Origin: a virus
Virus record (IMG/VR): IMGVR_UViG_3300032235_001027
Location: 1 to 56,759 of that record
Length of the DNA: 56,759 bases
Reading direction: 5' to 3' (one strand)
Positions 44,286 through 51,962 of the stretch are shown here, piece by piece (within the stretch, counting starts at the first letter, position 1; every line of letters starts with the position of its first letter). A program made the position numbers and the translations under genes. The notes under the pieces were generated by a model. That model worked only from the letters and a program-made list of their open reading frames with translations. It made no database searches and had not been told where the DNA came from.

Positions 44286-45274
44286 CGCTATCCGCAAGCA
44301 GAATCAAGACTGCTCAATCTTGTAGTTGGCTTTACTGGTTTAAGTATGTGCTTAAAGCTCCAGACAAAAGTAATGATGGAGCAAAAAGAGGAACGATATG
44401 CCATTTAGTTTTTGAACTACTTGGAGATCCAAAAGAAAAAAAGAACTACGATAAAATCATAGAAAAACAAGATGTTTTTGCGAGTGCAAAAGTTAAAAAA
44501 CTTATCTTGACAGAAGCAAAAAATTCAAATGTTGACGACCAAGAAAACATGGATTTGATTAAAAAAATGACTCTTAATGGATTGAACTATGATTTTTTTG
44601 CTGAGTCGATGGGTGAGATAGATGAAGCTTTCTCAGAAAGAGATTTTGATTTTGATATAGACGACGGACAAGTATCTTATAAGACAAAAGGATTTATAGA
44701 TAAACTTTTTATTAAAAATGAAAAAGCAATTATTAGAGATTTCAAATCGAGTAAAGACGTATTTAAAGGAAAAGATCTGGAAGATAATTTGCAAGATTTA
44801 ATGTATACATTGGCAGTAAAAAAACTTTTCCCTAAATTAAAGAAAATTTATAGTGAATTTGTTTTTTTAAAATTTTCGCCAGATAAAGGTGTCATAAAAA
44901 TGCCGTCAGTATCAGATGCCGAACTAAGAGGTTTTGAGTATCAGTTAACATCAATCCAAAAATATTTAGATAACTTTAATGAAAAAATTGCAATGAAAAA
45001 TTTTGCAGCAAAAGCCGACTTTCCAAAAGACAATTCTTTTGGCGGACCACTGCTATGCGGATATGCAAAATCAGCGGACGAAAAAAAGGTAGACGGATCT
45101 CCCAAGTGGTTTTGCCCAGCTAAATTTGCATTTGATTTTTATCAAATTAAAAAAGATGGAAAGATTGTAGATTCATGCTTCACTAAAGAAAAAAAAGAAT
45201 ATGAAAAAAAATATCCAGAACATGAATTTTTTCTTTTTAAGTATGAAGGCTGTCCCGCTCATAAAAAGCGTTGA
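44270..45274 (+). CDS. RecB/Cas4-like PD-(D/E)XK nuclease with possible Fe-S cluster
   Basis: 334 residues. LSASRIKTAQSCSWLYWFKY and GTICHLVFELLG form the N-terminal part of RecB-type nucleases; D144 (GFIDKL), D157-F-K159 (IIRDFKSSK) and Q175/Y179 (NLQDLMYTLAV) make the catalytic set. One cysteine near the N-terminus (C18) plus four near the C-terminus (LLCGY, WFCPAK, DSCF, EGCPAH) recall the 4Fe-4S arrangement of Cas4 and AddB. Probably an exonuclease for recombination with the RecA-like protein. No cas genes are near, so it is not a CRISPR protein. Confidence 0.78.
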   Translation: MSERVTLSASRIKTAQSCSWLYWFKYVLKAPDKSNDGAKRGTICHLVFELLGDPKEKKNYDKIIEKQDVFASAKVKKLILTEAKNSNVDDQENMDLIKKMTLNGLNYDFFAESMGEIDEAFSERDFDFDIDDGQVSYKTKGFIDKLFIKNEKAIIRDFKSSKDVFKGKDLEDNLQDLMYTLAVKKLFPKLKKIYSEFVFLKFSPDKGVIKMPSVSDAELRGFEYQLTSIQKYLDNFNEKIAMKNFAAKADFPKDNSFGGPLLCGYAKSADEKKVDGSPKWFCPAKFAFDFYQIKKDGKIVDSCFTKEKKEYEKKYPEHEFFLFKYEGCPAHKKR

Positions 45275-45298
45275 CATTCGGATTCAATAGTCCATACT
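45271..45298 (+). promoter_or_regulatory. sigma70-like promoter of the DNA polymerase III genes
   Basis: TTGACA (45271-45276), 16 bases, CATACT (45293-45298), then 6 bases to the ATG at 45305. The -35 overlaps the TGA of the upstream nuclease gene. Confidence 0.62.
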
Positions 45299-45304
45299 GA
45301 ATTC

Positions 45305-46075
45305 ATGATACCAGTATTTAAGTCAAACTTCTCCATAGGGAAAAGCATACTGACATTAGATTTGCCAGAATCTTGTCCAGATGAAGATGGAGCAGATTCT
45401 ATTTTGCAAATCGCAAAAGATAACAATCTAAATCAAATTGTTCTCGTTGAAGATTCGATGATTGGCTTTTTAGAAGCCCATAAAGCGACAAAGAATTTAA
45501 ATATTCATTTGATTTATGGTTTAAGACTAAATTGCTGTAATGACGTTCTTGACGAGAAGAAAGAACAGTCAAAACATAAGATCATCGTCTTTGCTAAAAA
45601 TGACAACGGGTGTAAATTGTTAAATAAAATTTATTCAAAAGCATTTTGCGACCATTCTGGATTTGTTGACTGTAAAATATTAATGGAACTTTGGGACGAA
45701 AGCTCTCTTAGATTAACGATTCCATTCTATGATTCTTATATCCACAATAACAGCTTTGGATTTGGAACTTGTTTGCCTAATTTTGTTTTCACTAACCCAC
45801 ACTATTTCGTTGAGCGTAATCATTTACCTTTTGATTCGTTGCTCGAAAGACGAATCCTCGAAATAGAAAAAAATCCAACTTTAGTAAAAACAATTCTTTA
45901 TAAAAATAAAAAAGATGTTTTTGCATTTCAAACTTACAAATGCTTAACTAATAGATCCTTCGGAAAAGAAACTTCATTATCAAGTCCAAATTTAAATCAC
46001 TTTGGATCTGACGAGTTTTGTTGGGAAAGTTATTTAGAAGAAAGTAAAAAATATGGAAGACTTGCTACGGTTTAA
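45305..46075 (+). CDS. DNA polymerase III alpha, PHP domain as a separate protein
   Basis: 256 residues that align by eye with the N-terminal PHP domain of DnaE: ADSILQIAKDNNLNQIVLVEDSM, LNIHLIYGLRL, IIVFAKNDNGCKLLNKIYSKAF, FTNPHYFVERNHLPFDSLLE and a closing DVFAFQTYKCLTNRS ... FCWESYLE, the usual lead into the palm. The HxH at the normal N-terminal position is missing (VFKSNFSIGK), so metal-dependent PHP activity is probably lost. It overlaps the exonuclease gene by 23 bases and is followed by the catalytic gene; presumably the three assemble into one enzyme. Confidence 0.72.
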   Translation: MIPVFKSNFSIGKSILTLDLPESCPDEDGADSILQIAKDNNLNQIVLVEDSMIGFLEAHKATKNLNIHLIYGLRLNCCNDVLDEKKEQSKHKIIVFAKNDNGCKLLNKIYSKAFCDHSGFVDCKILMELWDESSLRLTIPFYDSYIHNNSFGFGTCLPNFVFTNPHYFVERNHLPFDSLLERRILEIEKNPTLVKTILYKNKKDVFAFQTYKCLTNRSFGKETSLSSPNLNHFGSDEFCWESYLEESKKYGRLATV

Positions 46076-46682
46076 ATTCGATCAAAAATATTTAATTCTT
46101 GATACCGAGACTGAGGGATTAAATTTAATTTCCTCAAGACCTTGGCAAGTATCTTGGATTGCAGCTCAAGGAAAGAATATCAAATCTAAAAATGATAGAT
46201 TTGTTAAATGGTCAAATTTAAATGTAAGTCCTGACGCTGCAAGAATAACTGGATTCAATCAATTTGATTACGAATCTAAAGCAGAAGATCCAAAGAAAGT
46301 TTTGTTAGATTTGTGGTCAGTTATAACTGATCCAAGCTATATTATTGTCGGACAAAACTTACTTAATTTTGATGTTTATATTTTAAATATACTGCGCAAA
46401 TGCTGCGGATTAGATCCTGACTATTCATACGTGCATAGAATTTTGGACACAAGAGCTTTAGCAATGTCTATTGCAATGGGCAATAAGGATATTGACAAGA
46501 GCGATATTTTAACTCAGTATAAGTACATATCTCATAGAGATAAAAAAATTAAAACAAGTCAAGCTGCACTGCTTAAGCAGTATGAAATTGAACACGATCC
46601 GTTGAAGTTGCACAATGCTCTTTATGACATTGAAATGACATTCAAAATCTTTTTAAAACAAATACAAGAAATCAATATTTAA
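46053..46682 (+). CDS. DnaQ-like 3'-5' proofreading exonuclease
   Basis: 209 residues of the DEDDh family: D17 and E19 (ILDTETEG), D107 (GQNLLNFDVYIL), and H187-x-A-x-x-D192 (LHNALYDIE). It removes mispaired 3' ends for the polymerase. The gene sits between the PHP and catalytic genes and abuts the latter with TAA followed directly by ATG, so the order PHP-exonuclease-polymerase of Gram-positive PolC is reproduced by three genes. Confidence 0.88.
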   Translation: MEDLLRFKFDQKYLILDTETEGLNLISSRPWQVSWIAAQGKNIKSKNDRFVKWSNLNVSPDAARITGFNQFDYESKAEDPKKVLLDLWSVITDPSYIIVGQNLLNFDVYILNILRKCCGLDPDYSYVHRILDTRALAMSIAMGNKDIDKSDILTQYKYISHRDKKIKTSQAALLKQYEIEHDPLKLHNALYDIEMTFKIFLKQIQEINI

Positions 46683-49235
46683 ATGTTCTCTGATTTTCAA
46701 AAATATAAATCTCCAACTGCTGCTGGAGTTCTTTTGCCGAAAATTAAAATTGAAGATAAGTACTACAAGATGTTGAGCGCTCCAAACTCAATATCGAACT
46801 ATGACTTTTTAAGACGCTTGGCTTTCAAGGGAGTAAAAGACAAGAAGATTGATTTGCTAGAAAATAAACAAGAATACCTTGATAGGGCAAAAACTGAACT
46901 GACTATTCTTGAAGAGCTTGGATTTATTGATTATATTTTATTAAACTGGGACATATTAAATTATTGCCATGAGAATGAAATTCCTACTGGAGCTGGTAGA
47001 GGAAGTGCAGCAGGAAGTTTGATTTTATATCTTATTGGTGTAACTAAAGTAGACCCTATTAAATATGGACTATTCTTTGAAAGATTTGTTTCTAAAAGCC
47101 GCGCAAGAAAGATCATTGATAACAATATTGTTTATCTTGATGGTTCTCTGCTGGCAGACGTCGATAATGATATTGCGTATGAAAGAAGAAAAGAAGTCAT
47201 CCAATACATCGAAAACAAATTTAAAGGTAAAACGTGCAAAATTCTTACGATGAATACATTGAGCGGAAAGCTCTGTATTAAAGAATGTGGCAAAATCGTA
47301 GGAGAATTAGAAGAATCAAAAGTAAATGAAATCAGTGAATCTATTCCGAAAAAGTTTGGCAAGGTAGCTCCGCTAACTCAAGCCTTTCAAGAGAGCGATA
47401 AGTTTAGAGAATTTTGCAATGAGCATCCAAAAGTTTATGAGATTGCTAGAAAACTAGAAAACTTAAATAAAAATACTGGAGTTCATCCGTCTGGTATTGC
47501 AATTTCTCATGACGAATTAACAGAGTTAATGCCAGTTCAAAAAACTGGAGATGGCGATTTAGTTTCTGGATACGACATGAACAATGTCTCAGAACTAACA
47601 GTTAAGTTTGATATTCTTGGATTACGTACTCTTTCCGTTCTGCAGGATGTTTGTAAGCAAACTGGAATTAATTTGACGGAGATTGATCTGTCTTCAAATT
47701 TAATCTATGATTATTTAAAAGATCTTCATAATCCACAGGGGTTGTTTCAGATCGAAGCAGATACAAACTTTAGGGTATGCCAAAAGGTTAAACCAAGAAA
47801 CCTTGAAGAGCTTTCGGATGTAGTAGCAATCGCTCGTCCAGGTGCTTTAGAGTTTTTACAGAACTATGCAACTTATATTGAGAGTGGAAACTTTCAAAGC
47901 GTTAATCCATTCTTTGACGAAGAACTTTCTTACACTGGAGGAATTCCACTATATCAAGAACAGTTGATGAAAATGGCGGTCAAGGTTGGATTCACATTGG
48001 ATGAATCTGAGCAATTAAGAAGAATTGTTGGCAAAAAGAAAGTCGATCAAATTGAAGCTTGGAAGCAAAAGATTGAGGACAAGATTAAGGAAAATAATTT
48101 AACTGAAGAGATTGGCAATGTGCTTTGGAAAGTTGCCGAAGATAGTGCGAATTACTCCTTCAACAAATCGCACTCAATATCTTATGCCATTCTAGCTGCT
48201 TGGACTGTTTATTTGAAATTTAACTACCCAAAAGAATTCTTCTTAAGCTTGCTTAAATCTACTCAATACGAACCAGATCCCCACGAAGAGATTTCAAAAA
48301 TATCAAAAGAACTAATTTATTTTGATATGAGGCTTTTAGCTCCAGATTTGATAAAGTCTGACTCTGATTTTAAAATTGAAAACAGAGATATAAGATATGG
48401 CCTGAATTCAATTAAGGGCATATCAACAAAAGTGCTAGAGTCGCTAATTGATTTTAGGCAGAATAGCTTTTCAAATAAATATGATTTATTTATTGCCGCA
48501 AAAGAATCTGGATTGAATATTGGAGCTTTGTCAGCATTAATACAAGCTGGGGCGCTAGACAGTCTATCTAGCGATAGATGTAGGCTAGTTCTAGAGGCTC
48601 AGACATTCAATATTCTGACTGATAGAGAAAAGATACAGTTTGTTAATATTGGATCTATTTATAACTACGACATCCTTCATTCGATCAAAGAGGTTGTCTC
48701 AAAAGACATGGTGGGAGACGACAACAAGAAAATAATGACCGCCAAAAGATTTGAAACATTTAAAAAGAAATACGAACCATACAAAGAAATTTATGAAAAA
48801 AATGTTAAGCACCAAAAATTTGCAAACTGGTTTTTTGAAAAGAAACTTTTAGGCTATAGCTACTCTTATAATATTCGAGATATCTTTAAAGATTCGGACG
48901 ACAAACGATTTACTAGCAGTTTGGAATTTAGGGCAACCGAAAACAATACTAACATTAGAGTTGTGGGATGGGTTTCTGAAGCTGAAAAGAGAACTAGTAG
49001 AAACCAAAACAAATACCTGAAAGTAAGTCTTCAGGATGAATTGGGCTCTGTCACTGCAATGCTGATGGATGGAAGGGATAATAAAATGACTCAATATTTT
49101 GAAAATGGAGGCAAAATACCTAAAGAGGATAGCGTAGTTGTATTGACAGGCAGGAAATCAAATGATACCATGTTCTTGGATAATCTTTTTATATTGGATG
49201 AAAAGATTTATATGAAATTGTCAGAATTGAAATAG
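46683..49235 (+). CDS. dnaE: DNA polymerase III alpha, catalytic part
   Basis: 850 residues. The palm starts with PTGAGRGSAAGSLILYLIGV and FFERFV; catalytic aspartates D159 and D161 (ADVDND) and D310 (KFDILGLRT) are present. Later KLENLNKNTGVHPSGIAIS, QGLFQIEAD, VVAIARPGALEF, PLYQEQLMKMAVKVG, FNKSHSISYAILAAWTVYLKFNYPKEF and the helix-hairpin-helix region GLNSIKGIS are standard DnaE. An OB domain lies at about 755-840 (IRVVGWVSEAEKR). About 13 extra residues lie between FERF and the catalytic DxD. The C-terminus has no clear clamp-binding peptide. It carries out phage genome synthesis with the helicase and primase. Confidence 0.93.
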   Translation: MFSDFQKYKSPTAAGVLLPKIKIEDKYYKMLSAPNSISNYDFLRRLAFKGVKDKKIDLLENKQEYLDRAKTELTILEELGFIDYILLNWDILNYCHENEIPTGAGRGSAAGSLILYLIGVTKVDPIKYGLFFERFVSKSRARKIIDNNIVYLDGSLLADVDNDIAYERRKEVIQYIENKFKGKTCKILTMNTLSGKLCIKECGKIVGELEESKVNEISESIPKKFGKVAPLTQAFQESDKFREFCNEHPKVYEIARKLENLNKNTGVHPSGIAISHDELTELMPVQKTGDGDLVSGYDMNNVSELTVKFDILGLRTLSVLQDVCKQTGINLTEIDLSSNLIYDYLKDLHNPQGLFQIEADTNFRVCQKVKPRNLEELSDVVAIARPGALEFLQNYATYIESGNFQSVNPFFDEELSYTGGIPLYQEQLMKMAVKVGFTLDESEQLRRIVGKKKVDQIEAWKQKIEDKIKENNLTEEIGNVLWKVAEDSANYSFNKSHSISYAILAAWTVYLKFNYPKEFFLSLLKSTQYEPDPHEEISKISKELIYFDMRLLAPDLIKSDSDFKIENRDIRYGLNSIKGISTKVLESLIDFRQNSFSNKYDLFIAAKESGLNIGALSALIQAGALDSLSSDRCRLVLEAQTFNILTDREKIQFVNIGSIYNYDILHSIKEVVSKDMVGDDNKKIMTAKRFETFKKKYEPYKEIYEKNVKHQKFANWFFEKKLLGYSYSYNIRDIFKDSDDKRFTSSLEFRATENNTNIRVVGWVSEAEKRTSRNQNKYLKVSLQDELGSVTAMLMDGRDNKMTQYFENGGKIPKEDSVVVLTGRKSNDTMFLDNLFILDEKIYMKLSELK

Positions 49236-49240
49236 TGTAA
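49235..49240 (+). promoter_or_regulatory. GTGTAA element before the Clp unfoldase gene
   Basis: GTGTAA starts in the last base of the polymerase stop codon. It lies 3 bases before ATG 49244 and 9 bases before ATG 49250; the second start fits the spacing at other sites of this class. Confidence 0.45.
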
Positions 49241-49249
49241 AATATGGAG

Positions 49250-51655
49250 ATGGAAAAATATAATCTTGTTCCTAGAGTCAAGAAAGTTATTGAGTCAGCT
49301 ATAGAGACAGGCAATAAATATAAACATAAAAAAATAAATAATGCCCATATATTGTACGCCATAGTTGAGCATGCATCTCTGCCAATTAAAGCAGTTTTTT
49401 CAAATTTTAAAGTAAATAATGATGGATTAAAAAAATCATTAATGTTGGAGCTTCCAATAGCTGAACCAAATCTTTTTTTAAAGGAAAATAATGAAGATTG
49501 GTGGAGTTCAGATATCGAAGATGCACTAAGGGCATCTTTCAAACTATCTAAAAGTCTAGGCCATGAATTTATAGGCGTTGAGCATTTAACTTATTCAATA
49601 CTTAAAAACGACGCTAAAATAAATAAATTTTTACTCTTTAAAGAGTTTCCATTGGATCAAGTCGCAGAAGCTGTGATTAATCTTTTAGATCCTAACGAAA
49701 AAAATGAAAGCGAAAAGGATAAAAAAGATAACGAAAATTCTTCAGAGGAAAAATCTGAAAAAATGTTTTGTGCTAAATATTGTCACAATTTAAATGAATC
49801 AGTTTTAAAATACGAGTCTAAAATTGAAGGTAGGGATGAAGAAATTTCTAAACTGATAGAGATTCTATCATGCAAAATTAAAAATAATGCAATATTAGTT
49901 GGCGAAGCTGGAGTTGGCAAAACTGCAATTGTTGAAGCATTAGCTCAATTAATCAACGCAAACGAATGTCCAATTTTCTTTTCTGGTTATAAAATTTATT
50001 CTTTAGACCTTGGATTAATGGTTGCAGGCACAAAGTACAGAGGTCAATTCGAAGAACGATTTAAAGGTCTTATAGAAGAATTAAAAGAAGATAAACAGTC
50101 AATTTTATTTATTGATGAGATTCATTCCATAGTTGGAGCTGGATCTACTGAAGGATCGCTTGATTTGGCAAATATGATTAAGCCTGCTTTGGCAAGAGGT
50201 GAAATTAAATGCGTTGGAGCAACAACGCAGGCTGAATATAAAAAATACTTTGAAAAAGATTCCGCTCTAAATAGAAGATTTCAAGTAGTTAATATCGAAG
50301 AGCCGAACAAAAAACAAACCTTTGAGATACTAAGAAAAGCCAAAGATGCTTATGAAACTTTTCACGGAGTCACTTATGATGATTTAATTATTGATAAAAT
50401 TATTACTTTGTCTGAGAAGTATATGCCGTACAGGAAATTTCCAGACAAAGCTTTTGACATTCTAGATAGAATAGGAGCAAAAGGAAAAATTCAAAAGTTT
50501 GAAATTCCTAAGAATCTAAAAAATAAAGAAGATGAAATTATAGACTCGATGGAAAAGTTTGATTTGTCCCTACAGGAAAATAAGGACAAATGCGAAAAGA
50601 TGCTTAAGAATTTCTTAACCAAGAGAAATGCTTGGATTAAAAAAACAGCAAGTTCATTTTTTACTATTAATGAGCAACATATTTTAGAGATCTTTTCAAA
50701 AATCAGTGGTCTTGATGTAGATAAAATAAAAGCAGAATGCACGGATAATTTTCTGTCTCTTAAAGAAGAAATTGAATCTAAAATATTTGATCAATCTCAA
50801 GTCATAAATAAAATTTACGAAGTTCTTTTGTGCGCAAAAGCGGGAATTAAAAAGACTAAGAAGACTATAGCTAATTTCTTATTTATTGGTTCGACTGGAG
50901 TTGGAAAAACTTATACTGCGAAAGTTATAGCTGAAAAGTTTTACAATAAATCTAACTCATTTCTTCAAATAGATATGGCGGAATACATAGACAAGAATTC
51001 CATATCTAAACTAATTGGAGCTACAGCAGGATACGTTGGATATGAAGAAGGTGGCCTTTTATCTGAGTTTGTTCGCAATAATCCATTTTCATTGATTCTT
51101 TTTGATGAAGTTGAAAAGGCTCATCCAGATGTAGTCAATATCTTATTGAAAATTATGGACGAAGGATCAATCGTTGATAATTTTAATCGGAAAATTGACT
51201 TCTCCAATACCATTATCGTATTAACTGGTAACATTGGCGCTGAAACTGAAACAGCCCGCTCTATGGGCTTCTCAAGCTCACAGTCTGCCGAAAACAGAAA
51301 GAATGATTATGAGAAAGCAGTAAAGAGGCAATTCAAACCAGAATTAATATCGAGACTTGATGAAATTTTAATTTTTAATAATAAGTTTTCAAAAGATGGT
51401 TTATTTAAAATGATTTCAGAAACAATTTCTGAAATACAAGATTCGTTGAAAAGCAAGGATATAAAACTAGAAACCTCAAATGAGATTAAAAATCATTTAT
51501 ATTCTTTAATTGAAAAAGATGGCAATAATGCTAGATCTGTACAAAAAGTATTAAAAAATAATTTTGAATTACCCTTGTGCAAGTTTTTAGTTTCAAATCA
51601 AAATTTGAGTAAAATTTCTATAAAACTAGTTGACAATGACATCTACTTCATGTAG
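49250..51655 (+). CDS. ClpA/ClpC-type AAA+ unfoldase
   Basis: 801 residues from the second of two nearby ATGs (49244 and 49250). Clp-N repeats at about 1-145 (NNAHILYAIVEHA, EFIGVEHLTYSIL), a charged linker, the first AAA+ domain with Walker A GEAGVGKT (218) and Walker B ILFIDEIH, a short middle part, and the second AAA+ domain with GSTGVGKT (547) and LILFDEVEKAHPDV. After the second arginine-containing region an SMGFSS segment sits where the ClpP-docking (L/I)GF loop of ClpC is found. This suggests it may deliver proteins to host ClpP. Likely targets, host or phage, are unknown. Confidence 0.88.
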   Translation: MEKYNLVPRVKKVIESAIETGNKYKHKKINNAHILYAIVEHASLPIKAVFSNFKVNNDGLKKSLMLELPIAEPNLFLKENNEDWWSSDIEDALRASFKLSKSLGHEFIGVEHLTYSILKNDAKINKFLLFKEFPLDQVAEAVINLLDPNEKNESEKDKKDNENSSEEKSEKMFCAKYCHNLNESVLKYESKIEGRDEEISKLIEILSCKIKNNAILVGEAGVGKTAIVEALAQLINANECPIFFSGYKIYSLDLGLMVAGTKYRGQFEERFKGLIEELKEDKQSILFIDEIHSIVGAGSTEGSLDLANMIKPALARGEIKCVGATTQAEYKKYFEKDSALNRRFQVVNIEEPNKKQTFEILRKAKDAYETFHGVTYDDLIIDKIITLSEKYMPYRKFPDKAFDILDRIGAKGKIQKFEIPKNLKNKEDEIIDSMEKFDLSLQENKDKCEKMLKNFLTKRNAWIKKTASSFFTINEQHILEIFSKISGLDVDKIKAECTDNFLSLKEEIESKIFDQSQVINKIYEVLLCAKAGIKKTKKTIANFLFIGSTGVGKTYTAKVIAEKFYNKSNSFLQIDMAEYIDKNSISKLIGATAGYVGYEEGGLLSEFVRNNPFSLILFDEVEKAHPDVVNILLKIMDEGSIVDNFNRKIDFSNTIIVLTGNIGAETETARSMGFSSSQSAENRKNDYEKAVKRQFKPELISRLDEILIFNNKFSKDGLFKMISETISEIQDSLKSKDIKLETSNEIKNHLYSLIEKDGNNARSVQKVLKNNFELPLCKFLVSNQNLSKISIKLVDNDIYFM

Positions 51656-51658
51656 TAT
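51630..51658 (+). promoter_or_regulatory. sigma70-like promoter of the small basic protein gene
   Basis: TTGACA (51630-51635), 17 bases, TAGTAT (51653-51658), lying within the last codons and stop of the Clp gene. The ATG is 9 bases downstream, giving at most a few untranslated bases. Confidence 0.7.
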
Positions 51659-51667
51659 TCTTTGCAT

Positions 51668-51886
51668 ATGAGAACTAGAAATACTACAACAAGCAAGAAA
51701 ACAACAGCTCTATTTGACCGTATTGCAAATACTGCAGGTCGGTTTTTTGGAGTGACAATGCAGAGTGGTGAGCGTATTAACGCTCAATATCGTAGTCAAT
51801 CAGAGCGATATTTGGTAGTCTATGATCGCAATCAGGCCCGCAATCGTCGTCTCCTTAAGACGAATGTTAGTGCAGCCACTGTCTAA
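51668..51886 (+). CDS. small basic protein, single-gene transcript
   Basis: 72 residues, strongly basic (about 14 Arg/Lys), with FFGVTMQSGERINAQYRSQ and VVYDRNQARNRRLLK. Arg is encoded mainly by CGT/CGC/CGA, unlike the AGA-rich neighbours, and the gene has more GC. With its own sigma70-like promoter and a strong terminator it is an isolated, probably highly expressed unit. ATG at 51668 is chosen over the TTG six bases upstream. Family unknown; a DNA- or RNA-binding or host-takeover protein is a fair inference. Confidence 0.7.
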   Translation: MRTRNTTTSKKTTALFDRIANTAGRFFGVTMQSGERINAQYRSQSERYLVVYDRNQARNRRLLKTNVSAATV

Positions 51887-51908
51887 ATTTAATTAATTTA
51901 GTCAATTT

Positions 51909-51940
51909 AAACCCCGCTAAGTTTACTTGGCGGGGTTTTT
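51909..51940 (+). terminator. intrinsic terminator after the small basic protein gene
   Basis: AAACCCCGCTAAG (51909-51921) pairs with CTTGGCGGGGTTT (51926-51938) around TTTA, one G-T pair, followed by a T-rich run. Confidence 0.9.
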
Positions 51941-51948
51941 ATTTTATA

Positions 51949-51954
51949 ATGTAA
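51949..51954 (+). promoter_or_regulatory. ATGTAA element before the pseudokinase gene
   Basis: ATGTAA, one base off GTGTAA, lies 8 bases before the ATG at 51963, preceded by TTTATTTTATA as at the other sites. Confidence 0.42.
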
Positions 51955-51962
51955 TATATAGT

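Noticed and set aside
44270-45274. Cas4 of a CRISPR system
   Set aside because: No repeat-spacer array and no other cas gene occurs in the window; the neighbours are replication genes.
46683-49235. Intein or intron in the polymerase gene because of the extra residues near the active site
   Set aside because: Only about 13 residues are added, with no splice motifs, and the frame is continuous.
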